Below the pieces are notes generated by a model. It saw only the letters and a list, made by a program, of their open reading frames with translations. It had not been told where the DNA came from and ran no database searches. This document shows, one piece after another, positions 26,545 through 36,562 of a DNA stretch of 64,000 nt. Source of the stretch: an uncultured bacterium. Lineage in GTDB: Bacteria; Cloacimonadota; Cloacimonadia; Cloacimonadales; Cloacimonadaceae. The translations under genes were made by a program, and so were the position numbers. Every line of letters begins with the position of its first letter. The stretch's first letter is position 1. The stretch covers positions 62,001-126,000 of the forward strand of contig CALLHY010000038.1 in NCBI GenBank assembly GCA_938009275.1, in the 5' to 3' direction.

Positions 26545-26855
26545 ATAACAAGATTCTTAACTTAATGCAGTTTTCGCGCAAAGCAGGTAAGATGGTCTCA
26601 GGTCTTGATGCCTGCTTACGAGGAATAAATCATCATATCCTTAGGCTGGTGATAGTGGCGGAAGATACATCCGCACGCACACAGAACAGCCTGATTAGAG
26701 CTAATAACAGTAATCCGAGCCCTGTAAAGATTATCGTTACAGGGACTCAACAAGAGATTAGCTATGCCCTTGGCTTACCGGTTACCGGAGTCTTTGGCAT
26801 TAGCGACAAGAACTTTGCCGCCAAAATACTGGAATATTGGAAGGCGGAAGCATAG
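26541..26855 (+). CDS. ylxQ: Ribosomal L7Ae-like protein (YlxQ family)
   Basis: A 104-residue protein with LMQFSRKAGKMVSGLDACLR and LRLVIVAEDTSARTQNSLIR, the L7Ae/L30e fold that binds kink-turn RNA. The tail ends VTGVFGISDKNFAAKIL. Its position between ylxR and infB matches Bacillus ylxQ. It overlaps ylxR by 4 bp (ATGA). Confidence 0.87.
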   Translation: MNNKILNLMQFSRKAGKMVSGLDACLRGINHHILRLVIVAEDTSARTQNSLIRANNSNPSPVKIIVTGTQQEISYALGLPVTGVFGISDKNFAAKILEYWKAEA

Positions 26856-26866
26856 TGGAGGAAGCT

Positions 26867-29542
26867 TTGCAGATACGTGTTCACGAACTTGCCAAAGAGC
26901 TCAAGATAAGCACCCTGGCGCTTAAGAAGCACCTTGCCGATCTGGGTGTAAATATTAAAAGCCATATGAGCTTCATTGAAGCCGATGTTGCGGATAAAAT
27001 CCGCATGAAATACAATGAACAGATAGATGCAGAAAAGCGTGCAGAACGGGATCGTAAACGTCTTATCGAAATGCGCCAGGCCGCCAAAACCAAGCCTGAA
27101 CCCGTATCGCCCTTCGCAGATGTAGTAGCTGAGCCTTCTCCAGAAGTTTCTGAAGTGGTAGAGCCTGAAATACATGAACCAGAAGTAAGGGAACACAAAA
27201 CCACTGCCAAAGAAGACAATGTGCACAAACCCAAATCCGTAGAATCAGATGAGATCGTTAGCCCTATAGCCGAGGTTACACCCCCTCAGCCAGAAGCTCC
27301 CAAACATGAAGTTTTACCCCGTAGAACTCCCTACCAACAGGCTACTCCTCCCTCTCGTTCTACTCAGCAACAGCCTGCTCCAGTTACTAGAACTCCATAT
27401 CAACAGGCTACTCCTACAAGACAAGGGCAAAATCAACAGCGTACTGGTTACCAGTCAAAACCTAATGATAACCGTCGCCCTCAGCAGGATTATAGTAAGC
27501 GACCGGAGCGCCCATCATCGGCAAAGCCAGCCCTTCCCCCTGTTACCGATATTAAAAAGCCAGTAGAACAGAAGCAATTCGGCAAGGTAAAAGTAACTCA
27601 TGAAGAGCTCGGCGACAAGAGTAAACACAAGAAAGCAATTATTACCAGTACCAAAAAGGTTAAGCAGAAAGCTGCCGAACCTGTTGAAATTGACGAAGCC
27701 GCAATCTCACGCAATATAAAGAAGACCCTTCAAAAAACCTCAAAGCGCAAAAAGTACCACAGAGAAGCTCAGAGCGTAATAGATCGAGGTTCTGAGATTG
27801 TGATCCGTGAGTACACTTCAGTTAGTGAACTGGCAAAAATCATGAATGTTTCTGCCTCAGAGATAATCTCCAAGTTCTTTATGATGGGGCAGTTGGTAAC
27901 CATGAACCAGCGTTTGGACAAAGACTCGCTGGAGATGATTTGCGATGAGTTCAAGGTTGAATTCCGCTTTGAAGATGAATATGGCGTAGACATTCTGGAC
28001 AAGGAACGCGAACTCTTCGGAGACGTTGAAGATGAACCTCGTCCTCCCGTTGTCACCATCATGGGACACGTAGATCATGGTAAAACCTCCATTCTGGATT
28101 ATATTCGCAACGCAAATATAGTTGCAGGCGAATCAGGCGGCATCACTCAACACATCGGTGCGTACCAAATAGAACTTAATAAACACAAGATTACCTTCCT
28201 CGACACCCCTGGCCACGAAGCCTTTACAGCAATGCGTGCCAGAGGTGCGAATGTTACAGATATAGCTGTAATTGTCGTTGCGGCAACAGAAGGCGTGAAA
28301 CCTCAAACCAAAGAAGCCATAGATCATGCTCGCGCAGCAGGTGTGTCGCTTATAATAGCCATAAACAAGATTGATCTTCCCGAGTCTAATGTCGATCGCA
28401 CCATAGCTCAGTTATTGGAGCTTGGTGTATATCTCGAGCAATATGGTGGCGATGTTCCATGGTGCAAAACATCAGTAGTTACCGGAGAGGGCATCCTGAA
28501 CTTAATTGAAGTTATCTTGCTTACTGCCGAGATGTTAGAGCTTAAAGCAAAGCGTGAAGTCCCCGGAGCTGCTATTGTGATAGAGTCTCAAAAAGACCCG
28601 CGCATGGGTGCAGCGGCCACCGTCCTGGTCAAAGAAGGAACTCTCAACCGGGGTGATATAGTTGTGTGTGGTGCTGTTCACGGTCGTATCAGGAAAATGG
28701 AGAACGAACGAGGGACAGAAATCAAAACACTCCATCCATCCGATGTGGCACGTGTTTATGGGCTTTCCGATGCCCCCAAGGCTGGAGATATGTTAAATCA
28801 AGTAGATAGCGAACGAACCGCTCGAAGCATCAGCACCGAACGCCAGCAGATTCGCCTCGAACGAGAAAAGTATCAGAACAAGTCCTCGCTCCAAAACATC
28901 TTTGCCCGTATAAAGGAAGATCAAATCAGCGCGCTCAATGTTATCTTGAAAACAGATACTGACGGCTCCGCCGAGGCTATTGCCGATTCCTTCCAAAAGA
29001 TTTCCAACAGCGAAGTAAGCGTTAATATCATCCACAAAAGCGTTGGCGGTATCAACGAAGCTGACGTCTCACTGGCCTCTGCATCAGATGCCATCATCAT
29101 CGGTTTCCACGTTCGCGCCAGCCAGTTAGCCAGAAAGTTAGCAGAGGATGAAGGCGTAGAAATCAAGCTATATCAAGTTATCTACGATGCTATCGACGAC
29201 ATCCGCAGTGCCTTGGAAGGTATGTTGAAGCCGGAGTTCGAAGAAACTGTTATTGGCTCAGCAACGGTAAAACAAGTTTTCAAAATTAAAAAACTCGGCA
29301 CCATTGCCGGTTGCCAGGTCGATCGCGGTATTATCCAGTCCAAGTGCAAAGTAAGGCTTTATAGAAACGATGTAATGATTGCCGAGGACAGCCTCTCTTC
29401 ACTAAAACACTATTCTGACGATGTTAAAGAAGTACGTGCAGGAACCGATTGTGGTCTTTCCCTTGCCACGTTCTCAGACATCAAGGAAGGTGATGTTATT
29501 GAAGCTTTCACCACCCAGCAGGTTGCAAAGAAGCTACAATGA
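26867..29542 (+). CDS. infB: Translation initiation factor IF-2
   Basis: About 891 residues. The N-terminal IF2N segment ([20 protein letters not shown]) is followed by a long basic, Pro/Gln-rich linker with two RTPYQQATP repeats. The GTPase domain shows GHVDHGKT at about residue 399, DTPGHEAF and NKID, and the IF2 domains II-IV follow. It places initiator tRNA in the P site. The start is ambiguous: I chose the TTG at 26867 because GGAGGA lies five bases upstream. A GTG at 26855, overlapping the previous stop (TAGTG), and a TTG at 26837 are in-frame alternatives. Confidence 0.94.
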   Translation: MQIRVHELAKELKISTLALKKHLADLGVNIKSHMSFIEADVADKIRMKYNEQIDAEKRAERDRKRLIEMRQAAKTKPEPVSPFADVVAEPSPEVSEVVEPEIHEPEVREHKTTAKEDNVHKPKSVESDEIVSPIAEVTPPQPEAPKHEVLPRRTPYQQATPPSRSTQQQPAPVTRTPYQQATPTRQGQNQQRTGYQSKPNDNRRPQQDYSKRPERPSSAKPALPPVTDIKKPVEQKQFGKVKVTHEELGDKSKHKKAIITSTKKVKQKAAEPVEIDEAAISRNIKKTLQKTSKRKKYHREAQSVIDRGSEIVIREYTSVSELAKIMNVSASEIISKFFMMGQLVTMNQRLDKDSLEMICDEFKVEFRFEDEYGVDILDKERELFGDVEDEPRPPVVTIMGHVDHGKTSILDYIRNANIVAGESGGITQHIGAYQIELNKHKITFLDTPGHEAFTAMRARGANVTDIAVIVVAATEGVKPQTKEAIDHARAAGVSLIIAINKIDLPESNVDRTIAQLLELGVYLEQYGGDVPWCKTSVVTGEGILNLIEVILLTAEMLELKAKREVPGAAIVIESQKDPRMGAAATVLVKEGTLNRGDIVVCGAVHGRIRKMENERGTEIKTLHPSDVARVYGLSDAPKAGDMLNQVDSERTARSISTERQQIRLEREKYQNKSSLQNIFARIKEDQISALNVILKTDTDGSAEAIADSFQKISNSEVSVNIIHKSVGGINEADVSLASASDAIIIGFHVRASQLARKLAEDEGVEIKLYQVIYDAIDDIRSALEGMLKPEFEETVIGSATVKQVFKIKKLGTIAGCQVDRGIIQSKCKVRLYRNDVMIAEDSLSSLKHYSDDVKEVRAGTDCGLSLATFSDIKEGDVIEAFTTQQVAKKLQ

Positions 29543-30012
29543 AGTCCTTTCGTATTCCCAGACTCCAGGAAGAGCTTAAGAAGCTGCTAAACATCGCGCT
29601 AACCCAGAAAATCAACGATCCTAACTTAGATTGGGTGCAGGTTACTGATGTTGTCATTTCCAAAGACCTTCATTATGCCAAAGTATACTTTTCTCATTAT
29701 AACAATCCCACGGGGCACGATAAGATAAAGGAATGCCTTATCAAGTCCTCAGGGTTCTTAAAAAAACAAATTGCAGGAGCAAAACTTATGAGAACCATTC
29801 CGGAATTATCCTTCTTCTACGACGATACCGAAGACAAAGCCGAGAAGATGGATTCTCTACTCGCCTCCATAAAAGATGACTACGATGATGATGCCGACTA
29901 CGATCCGGACATTGATATCGATGACTATCTGGATGATGACGACTACTTCGATTTCGATGAAGACGAAGATGATTATGATGATTTCGAGGATGATGAGGAC
30001 GAGGACGAATAG
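29539..30012 (+). CDS. rbfA: Ribosome-binding factor A with a long acidic tail
   Basis: A 157-residue protein; residues 1-112 match RbfA (RIPRLQEELKKLLNIALTQK, DLHYAKVYFSHY, MRTIPELSFFYDDTEDKAEK). RbfA is a KH-fold factor that matures the 16S 5' end in the 30S subunit. Residues 113-157 are unusual: 32 of 45 are Asp or Glu, with aromatic residues in between. It overlaps infB by 4 bp. A terminator follows at 30058. Confidence 0.92.
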   Translation: MKSFRIPRLQEELKKLLNIALTQKINDPNLDWVQVTDVVISKDLHYAKVYFSHYNNPTGHDKIKECLIKSSGFLKKQIAGAKLMRTIPELSFFYDDTEDKAEKMDSLLASIKDDYDDDADYDPDIDIDDYLDDDDYFDFDEDEDDYDDFEDDEDEDE

Positions 30013-30057
30013 TCGTTCCTTATCTCAAAAGCACTTCTGTGCGCTATAACTTAATTA

Positions 30058-30080
30058 AACGCCCTCAGTGGCGTTTTTTT
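30058..30080 (+). terminator. Intrinsic terminator after rbfA
   Basis: A 6-bp stem AACGCC/GGCGTT (30058-30063 and 30070-30075) with a 6-nt loop and a run of T to 30080. It lies 46 bp after rbfA and 28 bp before nrnA, splitting the translation block. Confidence 0.85.
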
Positions 30081-30107
30081 AATCATTATAAGTAAGGATT
30101 AGATAAA

Positions 30108-31118
30108 GTGTTAAGTCTCACTGATAACATTATCGAGCTTATCAAATCTGCCCAAAGCATAGTTATAACCACTCACGTCAATCCCGATGGAGATGGCTTT
30201 TGTGCCGCTCTGGCTCTTCAGCGAATCCTATCAGTCTGGCATAAGGATAGCATTATCCTTACCGACAACGACGATCTTTCCCGCTATGCCTTCCTTATGG
30301 ATGCTAGTAACATGGCAGTGTTTAATAAGGACGCTATGCCCGCGCCAGATGCAGACCTGTTATTTGTTTTAGACTGCAATAGTTACGACCGTCTAGGTGA
30401 TCGCAGTGTCTTAGTAGATAGTGCCAGGCACACTGTTCTGCTGGATCACCATGTGGTCGAGCACAGTCCCATAACTGCTGAATATAGTATCATCGATCCG
30501 GCCTACGTCTCGGTAGGGGCCATCATATTCGAGCTTTTCCGCGAATGCATCCTCTCCCAAAACCAGGATGATCAGCTTTATGTCGGAAACTGCCTTTACA
30601 CAACTATCCTGAACGACACAAATAACTACGCCAATGCCAATACCAATGCTGCCGTGTTCACTTTTGCTGCCGATCTCTGCGCTCTTGGCATCAAGCCTCA
30701 TGTGCTTTACAAAGAATACTTTCTTAATCACTCTGCCGAGGAAATGCGTTATGTTGGCGAAACTCTTTCCACCATTGAGCTTCACTTTGGACGTAAGCTC
30801 TTAACTATGCATTCCACACTGGAAATGATGAACCGTAATAACTTAAATGCCGACAGCATAATGAATATCACTCGCTGGGTGCAAGGAGTCCAGGGGCTGG
30901 ATGCCATAGCATACCTGCGCGAAGACGCACCGGGTAAATACGTTCTCAGCCTTCGCTCGGTAAAACTTAACGTTAATGAAATTGCCGTTCGATATGGAGG
31001 TGGGGGACACCGTCAAGCTTCTGGAGCAACGGTACATGGTACTTTCAGCGAAGTAATGTCCATGCTTCTACGCGATTTCCAGGAAGCTATCGAAAACTAC
31101 GAGCGCAGCCTTGGCTAA
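30108..31118 (+). CDS. nrnA: DHH/DHHA1 phosphoesterase, NrnA-like oligoribonuclease/pAp phosphatase
   Basis: A 336-residue protein starting with GTG behind a TAAGGA site. THVNPDGDGFCAALAL is DHH motif I, LFVLDCNSYDRLGD follows, LLDHHVVEHS is the DHH signature, and GGGGHRQASGATV is the DHHA1 substrate-binding motif. NrnA enzymes degrade short RNA oligonucleotides and 3'-phosphoadenosine 5'-phosphate. The gene sits between rbfA and truB, as in many bacteria, and overlaps truB by 8 bp. Confidence 0.92.
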   Translation: MLSLTDNIIELIKSAQSIVITTHVNPDGDGFCAALALQRILSVWHKDSIILTDNDDLSRYAFLMDASNMAVFNKDAMPAPDADLLFVLDCNSYDRLGDRSVLVDSARHTVLLDHHVVEHSPITAEYSIIDPAYVSVGAIIFELFRECILSQNQDDQLYVGNCLYTTILNDTNNYANANTNAAVFTFAADLCALGIKPHVLYKEYFLNHSAEEMRYVGETLSTIELHFGRKLLTMHSTLEMMNRNNLNADSIMNITRWVQGVQGLDAIAYLREDAPGKYVLSLRSVKLNVNEIAVRYGGGGHRQASGATVHGTFSEVMSMLLRDFQEAIENYERSLG

Positions 31119-32010
31119 CATCTCCGGCTTCATTGCTATCAACAAACCCAAAGATATCTCTTCCTTCGATGTAATTCGCAGGCTTAGAAAGATAACCTCC
31201 ATCCGCAAAATTGGGCATAGCGGTACCTTAGACCCCTTTGCTACTGGTTTGCTTATATGCTGTATTGGCTCCTATACCCGGCTTGCAAAGTTTATCGAAG
31301 CAGATTCAAAAACCTATGTAGCAACCATCAAGCTCGGCCAGCAAAGCGAAACAGGTGATACTGAAGGCAACATCATAGCCGAAGCTCCGCTTCCCAGCAA
31401 CCACGTAGATTTTACCGCACTTGCCCAAAAGGCGATTCAGCTTGCCGAACTTCCTGTTCCTGCCTATTCAGCAGTGAAGATAAACGGTACGCGTGCCTAC
31501 ACCTTAGCTCGTTCAGGCGTGGAACTTGACATGCCCATGCGCTCCACCACCATCTCAGATTTCTCTTTCATTCCCAATCCAGACGCCTCTTACATCAGCT
31601 CCGAAGGCCTTCTGTCTTATCGCTGCACCGTCTCCAAGGGTACATATATCCGCAGTCTTAGCGAGTGGATTGCGAGAGAATTGAATACTCTGGGTCACAC
31701 AGTGGCACTCGAAAGGGTAGCTGTTGGTAATGTCACTTTAGCCTCAGCCATAAATCTTGCCGATCTCACTCCCGATATTTGGCAAAACCATCTTATCTCC
31801 CCCCAGATTCCCCTTCACAAGCTCCCCCCTTGCTACCTTGATTATGTCATGGTAAAGCTCATCGAAACCGGTAGAGACATACCAATACCTCCTGATTTGA
31901 CAGAAGAAGCAGGTTTCTGCGCCTTGTACAATCAAATTGGGCAGTTATTTGCTATTGGATCCTGTATCAGTGACCACATCCACCCGGTTATTGTATTGAA
32001 TCATGATTAG
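31111..32010 (+). CDS. truB: tRNA pseudouridine(55) synthase TruB
   Basis: A 299-residue protein. GFIAINKPKDISSFDVIRRL is the N-terminal motif, and GHSGTLDPFATGLL contains the catalytic Asp. KTYVATIKLGQQSETGDTEG and CTVSKGTYIRSLSEWIAREL are further family blocks. It makes pseudouridine 55 in the T-loop of tRNAs. The TTG start lies inside nrnA, eight bases before its end. The 3' end overlaps ribF by 8 bp. Confidence 0.94.
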   Translation: MANISGFIAINKPKDISSFDVIRRLRKITSIRKIGHSGTLDPFATGLLICCIGSYTRLAKFIEADSKTYVATIKLGQQSETGDTEGNIIAEAPLPSNHVDFTALAQKAIQLAELPVPAYSAVKINGTRAYTLARSGVELDMPMRSTTISDFSFIPNPDASYISSEGLLSYRCTVSKGTYIRSLSEWIARELNTLGHTVALERVAVGNVTLASAINLADLTPDIWQNHLISPQIPLHKLPPCYLDYVMVKLIETGRDIPIPPDLTEEAGFCALYNQIGQLFAIGSCISDHIHPVIVLNHD

Positions 32011-32911
32011 TAAAAGCGTCTTAACCATTGGTAACTTCGATGGTATCCACATTGGACATCGAAAACTATTAAACCGCCTTACCGAAATTGCTGCTGCAAA
32101 CATGCTGAATAGCGTGGTAATTACTTTTTCAGACCACCCGGCTTTTACGCTGAATAGTGCTGCTACTCCCAAATTGCTTTGTCCACCCATGCTCAAAGAA
32201 AGAGAGCTTCATGCTTTGGGCGTGAATGATGTCGCAATGCTACAGTTTACCCCCGGTATGGCGCAACAAACAGCCTTGCAGTTCCTAAGAAATTACATCG
32301 TTCCTTCGTGGAAGCCTGAGATTATCATTATGGGTTACGACTCCCACTTTGGCTTTAACAGACAAGGTAACTACGAGTTCCTCTCCAGGGTTGCTCCTGA
32401 TTTTGGCTTCCACGTTGAGTATGTTCCTCCGCTACTTGCCGGTGACAAACCGGTTAGCAGCAGTATGATTCGAAACTTGTTGCTTCAAGGTAACATAATA
32501 CTGGCAAACAGCATGCTTGGAAAGCCATACTGCCTTACTGGAAACGTGGCAAAAGGCATTGGCAAGGGCACCGGCTTCGGCTTTCCTACCGCCAACCTTC
32601 AACTCGCAACCCCGCATCAGCTTATCCCCAAAGATGGCATCTACCTGAGTAAGGTTCACTTGCAGGATGCTTCGTTTTTTGGATTGACAAATATTGGTAG
32701 CAGTCCAACAGTGAAACACACAGGGATAGTAGAAATCGAAACCTTCTTATTGGATTTCTCAGGCGATATCTACGGCTATCCCATAGAACTCGAACTGCTT
32801 CAATACTTGCGGGAGGAAAAAGTGTTCAGGAACGAGAGCGAATTGATTTCTGCTATGCAGCAAGACCTTAGTAAGGCACAGGAAATTATCTCAGCAGAGG
32901 CAGGGAACTAA
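32003..32911 (+). CDS. ribF: Bifunctional riboflavin kinase/FAD synthetase
   Basis: A 302-residue protein. The N-terminal nucleotidyltransferase domain has TIGNFDGIHIGHRKLL and SSSMIRNLLLQGNI. The C-terminal flavokinase domain has KGIGKGTGFGFPTANL and a DGIYLSKV strand, ending in the EIETFLLDFSGDIYG and YLREEKVF region. It converts riboflavin to FMN and FAD. It overlaps truB, and its final base is the A of the ATG of the secreted protein that follows. Confidence 0.94.
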   Translation: MISKSVLTIGNFDGIHIGHRKLLNRLTEIAAANMLNSVVITFSDHPAFTLNSAATPKLLCPPMLKERELHALGVNDVAMLQFTPGMAQQTALQFLRNYIVPSWKPEIIIMGYDSHFGFNRQGNYEFLSRVAPDFGFHVEYVPPLLAGDKPVSSSMIRNLLLQGNIILANSMLGKPYCLTGNVAKGIGKGTGFGFPTANLQLATPHQLIPKDGIYLSKVHLQDASFFGLTNIGSSPTVKHTGIVEIETFLLDFSGDIYGYPIELELLQYLREEKVFRNESELISAMQQDLSKAQEIISAEAGN

Positions 32912-34809
32912 TGCGTTATCTCTTATCTCTAATCCTGTTGCTTACCTGTGTCCTGCCTGCGTTTGCCTCCCAGCAAATTGTAAAGATTCCTGCTGATGGC
33001 TCTCTTGTTTTTCCCAACAACGAGCGGGAGTTCGTGTTCGCAAATCACGGTGATAATGCTGATTTTCACCTCTATGGCAGTAATAAATGGGCGGTTCGCT
33101 TCAATTTCCCTTCCATGTATCCTGGCATTACCGATTGCACCTTCTCCATCAGCAAGGCACGCATATACTTCCCCATTCTGGGAGATTCAGTACAAGTGTC
33201 ATTATATAGTGAAGCAGCCTCACTACCTTCTCAACTGATTACTACTGCCAAAGTCCTGGTTGATGCCAATGTGTTGGATATCCCCTTTCCAACTACAGTG
33301 CAGGCTCAGGTCGTTTGGTTGGTTGTAGACTATACCACGAACTTTCAAACACGTTTTGTTGCTGCTTCCCAAGGAGATGGTTCTCACAGCTATTATCTAA
33401 ACACCAGTGCTGTTAATCCTTACTTCCAAAACATGTTGGTTGCCGGACTGAACTGCGAGCTCCTGTTTGGACTTCTGGGGAACTTTAATATTGATACTCC
33501 TGATCTTCAGCTTATTAGCTTCGGTTTCCCTGCCAAGCTGCGTCCCCGCGAGTCAGTAAGTCCGGTATTTAGCATATATAATCACTCCACTACTCCAGTT
33601 AGTGATGCCCGATTGACCATCGAGATTGGCTCTCCAGATTCATCTTTTGTGATTAACCAGACAATAGACATCCCCGCGACCATAGACGCGCAGTCCCTGT
33701 ATGAGGTTGAGGCTCCTGGCTTGCCTGGATATTCCTTTGATCTACCACAAGGCCCTATGCAATTGCGCATCAAAGCAGCCATTAGTAGCTCTTTGGCAGA
33801 GTCGAATATCACCCTGGTAAACAACTCAATCTCCAAAGTATATAACGTATTTAGCTATAATTACCCTATCCACCTTGTGGAAAACTTTTCTCAAGTTAAC
33901 ATGGTGAATGTTATTGGGCAGGCTCAAGACAGCTATGCTAATCCCGCTTTTCATCCGCTTACCTACTTGCCCAGCCTATCCGATAGTCTATCCAATCTTG
34001 CATCTTACCAAAGATTGGAGTGGTATGGCATTAATTCACTTCCTTCCACGATGTTTAATGGAGCAGAGAGGATATACGGATTCTTAGCTTTGGATTATCC
34101 TGATAGATTTCAATCTGCTGCAACAGCTATACAGACAGATAGAAGCTTCATTAGTAGCTCAAATTGCTCCCTGGTAGAAAATCCCAACGAGAGTATTACC
34201 GTAGACATCAGTATTTCCAACTCCAACACCAAGCTATACGCTTCAGTAACCGATAATCCTGTGCTTAGCTCCCGTTTCTTTGTCGGTTTGTTCAAGAAGA
34301 CCAATTTCGGAGGTATCAATCGCTATGTTCTTGACCGATGGATTGCCTTTGCCGATACTATAAATTCGACCCTTCGGAATGGAGGAACGGCAACTAAGAC
34401 ATACAATCTAAGCTTGTTAAATCTTAGCGTTGAGGAGCTACGGGAAAACTTCAGGATATATTACTGGCTGCAGGATAAAAATGGGGGAGTGATCTATTAT
34501 ACTAATAACTCAGACTTTGCCGATCTAGCCCCCACCTCAGTTAATGACAGTTATATCCCCACCGCTGTCATAACAGCCTATCCGAATCCGATTCGACATG
34601 GCAAAAGCTTATACTTACATAATCTCCCCCTTCGTGGATCAGTTAATGTGTACAACATTAAGGGACAATGTGTTTGGAGCGCGGATTTGAATAAGTCCGA
34701 ACTTGCTGTTCCACAATTTGCCTTCACCGCTTCCGGTATATATTTCATAAAAACAAGTGATGCATCTGGCAAGCACTTAAACACAATAAAAGTTAGCTAT
34801 ATAAAGTGA
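32911..34809 (+). CDS. Secreted protein of unknown function with C-terminal sorting domain
   Basis: A 632-residue protein with the signal peptide MRYLLSLILLLTCVLPAFA. The middle shows beta-rich segments without a recognised enzyme motif. One part (PIHLVENFSQVNMVNVIGQA to LPSTMFNGAERIYGFL) is reminiscent of extracellular thioredoxin-like Omp28-type regions, but the CxxC is absent. The end has AYPNPIRHGKSLYLHNL, GSVNVYNIKGQCVW and FTASGIYFIKTSDASGKHLN, a type A sorting domain of FCB bacteria. It begins in the stop codon of ribF, so it seems to be cotranscribed with housekeeping genes. Confidence 0.75.
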   Translation: MRYLLSLILLLTCVLPAFASQQIVKIPADGSLVFPNNEREFVFANHGDNADFHLYGSNKWAVRFNFPSMYPGITDCTFSISKARIYFPILGDSVQVSLYSEAASLPSQLITTAKVLVDANVLDIPFPTTVQAQVVWLVVDYTTNFQTRFVAASQGDGSHSYYLNTSAVNPYFQNMLVAGLNCELLFGLLGNFNIDTPDLQLISFGFPAKLRPRESVSPVFSIYNHSTTPVSDARLTIEIGSPDSSFVINQTIDIPATIDAQSLYEVEAPGLPGYSFDLPQGPMQLRIKAAISSSLAESNITLVNNSISKVYNVFSYNYPIHLVENFSQVNMVNVIGQAQDSYANPAFHPLTYLPSLSDSLSNLASYQRLEWYGINSLPSTMFNGAERIYGFLALDYPDRFQSAATAIQTDRSFISSSNCSLVENPNESITVDISISNSNTKLYASVTDNPVLSSRFFVGLFKKTNFGGINRYVLDRWIAFADTINSTLRNGGTATKTYNLSLLNLSVEELRENFRIYYWLQDKNGGVIYYTNNSDFADLAPTSVNDSYIPTAVITAYPNPIRHGKSLYLHNLPLRGSVNVYNIKGQCVWSADLNKSELAVPQFAFTASGIYFIKTSDASGKHLNTIKVSYIK

Positions 34810-34816
34810 TGTGATT

Positions 34817-35770
34817 ATGGATAATCAAACTCCCATTTCCGAACTGCACCAAAAGACGGGTGAAGAAATTGTCGGCTTCTATCTCGCAGCCGAGAAAGAG
34901 CTTAGAGACGGAAAAAACGAGCAATACCTTAGGCTAAAACTACAGGATAGAAGCGGCTCAATCTCCGCGAATGTGTGGAAAGAAGCAAAAAAGTGTGCCG
35001 ACCTTTTTGATGCCGGAGATATCGTAAAGATAAAGGGCAATGTAGTAAGCTTCAAGGGCCAAACTCAGATATCAATAACCCAACTACGCTTTGCCGATAA
35101 GTCCGAATACCGGATTGAAGACTTTCTTGCCAGAAGCAAGATTGCTCCCGAAGTGCTTGCAGAGAGATTCTTTTCCTTTGTGGACAAGGTAGAACAAGCG
35201 CATCTGAACAAACTACTACACCTTATTTTTGACGATAAGGAATTCTTCTCGCGCTATTTAGATGCTCCTGCTGCAAAGGGTTGGCATCATAACTATGTCC
35301 ACGGTCTTATTGAACACACCGTGTCCGTGGCATCAATATGCGAATTTGCCGCAACGATGTATCCTGTAAACTACGATCTGTTGGTCACTGGTGCGCTTCT
35401 CCACGATGTGGCTAAAGTTATGGAATACGAAGGCAAAACTAATATCGAGTTCTCCGATGCTGGCAGATTGATTGGGCATCTTAGCATGTCTGACCAGTTA
35501 GTCTGCGAAACCGCTGCCCGCATTCCCGGTTTTCCCGAAGAGCTACTTATCAATCTTCGGCACCTTATTTTAGCTCATCACGGCGAGTATGAAAAAGCTT
35601 CGGTACGTTTACCACAAACCCTGGAAGCATTGTTACTTCATCTATGCGACAATCTGGATGCCCAGGCCGTGGGCGTATCTCAGCTAATTGATGCCTCCCC
35701 GCCCAATGCCGTTTGGACGGAATTCGACAGGCTGAATAACCGCTATTACAAGATTTTTAGACCCATCTAA
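34817..35770 (+). CDS. YhaM-like 3'-5' exoribonuclease (OB fold plus HD domain)
   Basis: About 317 residues. The N-terminal OB-type nucleic-acid-binding domain (YLRLKLQDRSGSISANVWKE, GDIVKIKGNVVSFKGQTQIS) is followed by an HD domain (WHHNYVHGLIEHTVSVASIC, LLHDVAK, LILAHHGEYEKAS) with the metal-binding His and Asp residues. This order is that of YhaM/CBF1 exonucleases. A GTG at 34811 in the same frame is an alternative start. The last base of its stop is the first base of the next gene. Confidence 0.87.
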   Translation: MDNQTPISELHQKTGEEIVGFYLAAEKELRDGKNEQYLRLKLQDRSGSISANVWKEAKKCADLFDAGDIVKIKGNVVSFKGQTQISITQLRFADKSEYRIEDFLARSKIAPEVLAERFFSFVDKVEQAHLNKLLHLIFDDKEFFSRYLDAPAAKGWHHNYVHGLIEHTVSVASICEFAATMYPVNYDLLVTGALLHDVAKVMEYEGKTNIEFSDAGRLIGHLSMSDQLVCETAARIPGFPEELLINLRHLILAHHGEYEKASVRLPQTLEALLLHLCDNLDAQAVGVSQLIDASPPNAVWTEFDRLNNRYYKIFRPI

Positions 35771-36555
35771 TGTTCCAGGCCACTGTTATCGCCAGCGGTA
35801 GTAAGGGTAACTGCGTGCTGGTTCAAACCTCCGATACTGCTCTGCTGATTGACGCAGGTGTTAGTATGCGTCGCATCCTGGATACCATGGCTACCCTAAA
35901 TATTCCCGAAAGCAGATTAGCAGCTGTGCTGGTTAGCCATGAGCACAGCGACCACATTCGCAGCGTTGGCGCGATAGCCCGTAAACTAAAGATTCCAATT
36001 TTTATAAACAGACCAACCTTGTCTTTGTGTGGAGATAGACTGGGCAATATTGGCAGCTTGGTAAACATCTTTAATACAGGCAGCAGCTTCCAGATTGGAG
36101 ACATTGAGGTTGAGGCATTTGCAGCATCGCACGACTCGGCAGAGTGTTGCAACTTCACCTTTGCGTCCCAAAGAGATAACAGCCGGAAGCTTGGAATTGC
36201 CACGGATTTAGGCTATCCTACCCAGCTTAGTATAATGAAACTCTCCGGCTCCAGCACTTTAATTCTGGAAAGCAACCATGACGAAGTGATGCTGATGAAC
36301 GGTCCATACGACTGGCACCTGAAGCAACGAATTAGAAGCTCTCAAGGTCATTTGTCGAATATCCAGGCCGTGGGTCTGGTCTCCAGCTTGCCGCATCATG
36401 GACTAAAGAACCTGATTCTTGCCCATCTCAGCGAAACCAATAATGATCCTATTCTGGCCGAACGCACCATGCGTGAGTATCTGGACAGCATCCGTAGTGA
36501 TGCCAGGTTAATGGTGGCTTCTCAGGATACCCATACCCCACTAATAGATATCTAA
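35770..36555 (+). CDS. MBL-fold metallo-hydrolase, WalJ/YycJ-like
   Basis: A 261-residue protein. VIASGSKGNCVLVQ and LLIDAGVSMRRIL open the fold, VSHEHSDHIRSV gives the HxHxDH zinc motif, and AASHDSAECCNF is the next His block. LILESNHDEVMLMNGPYDWH followed by GHLSN is typical of YycJ/WalJ proteins, thought to be 5'-3' exonucleases linked to DNA replication or repair. It starts in the stop codon of the YhaM-like gene. It ends seven bases from the convergent priA. Confidence 0.87.
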   Translation: MFQATVIASGSKGNCVLVQTSDTALLIDAGVSMRRILDTMATLNIPESRLAAVLVSHEHSDHIRSVGAIARKLKIPIFINRPTLSLCGDRLGNIGSLVNIFNTGSSFQIGDIEVEAFAASHDSAECCNFTFASQRDNSRKLGIATDLGYPTQLSIMKLSGSSTLILESNHDEVMLMNGPYDWHLKQRIRSSQGHLSNIQAVGLVSSLPHHGLKNLILAHLSETNNDPILAERTMREYLDSIRSDARLMVASQDTHTPLIDI

Positions 36556-36562
36556 GGCTTTT

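Noticed and set aside
36556..36562. Expected bidirectional terminator between the convergent WalJ-like gene and priA
   Set aside because: Only seven bases separate the stops and no stem with a T run is visible nearby, so none is called.
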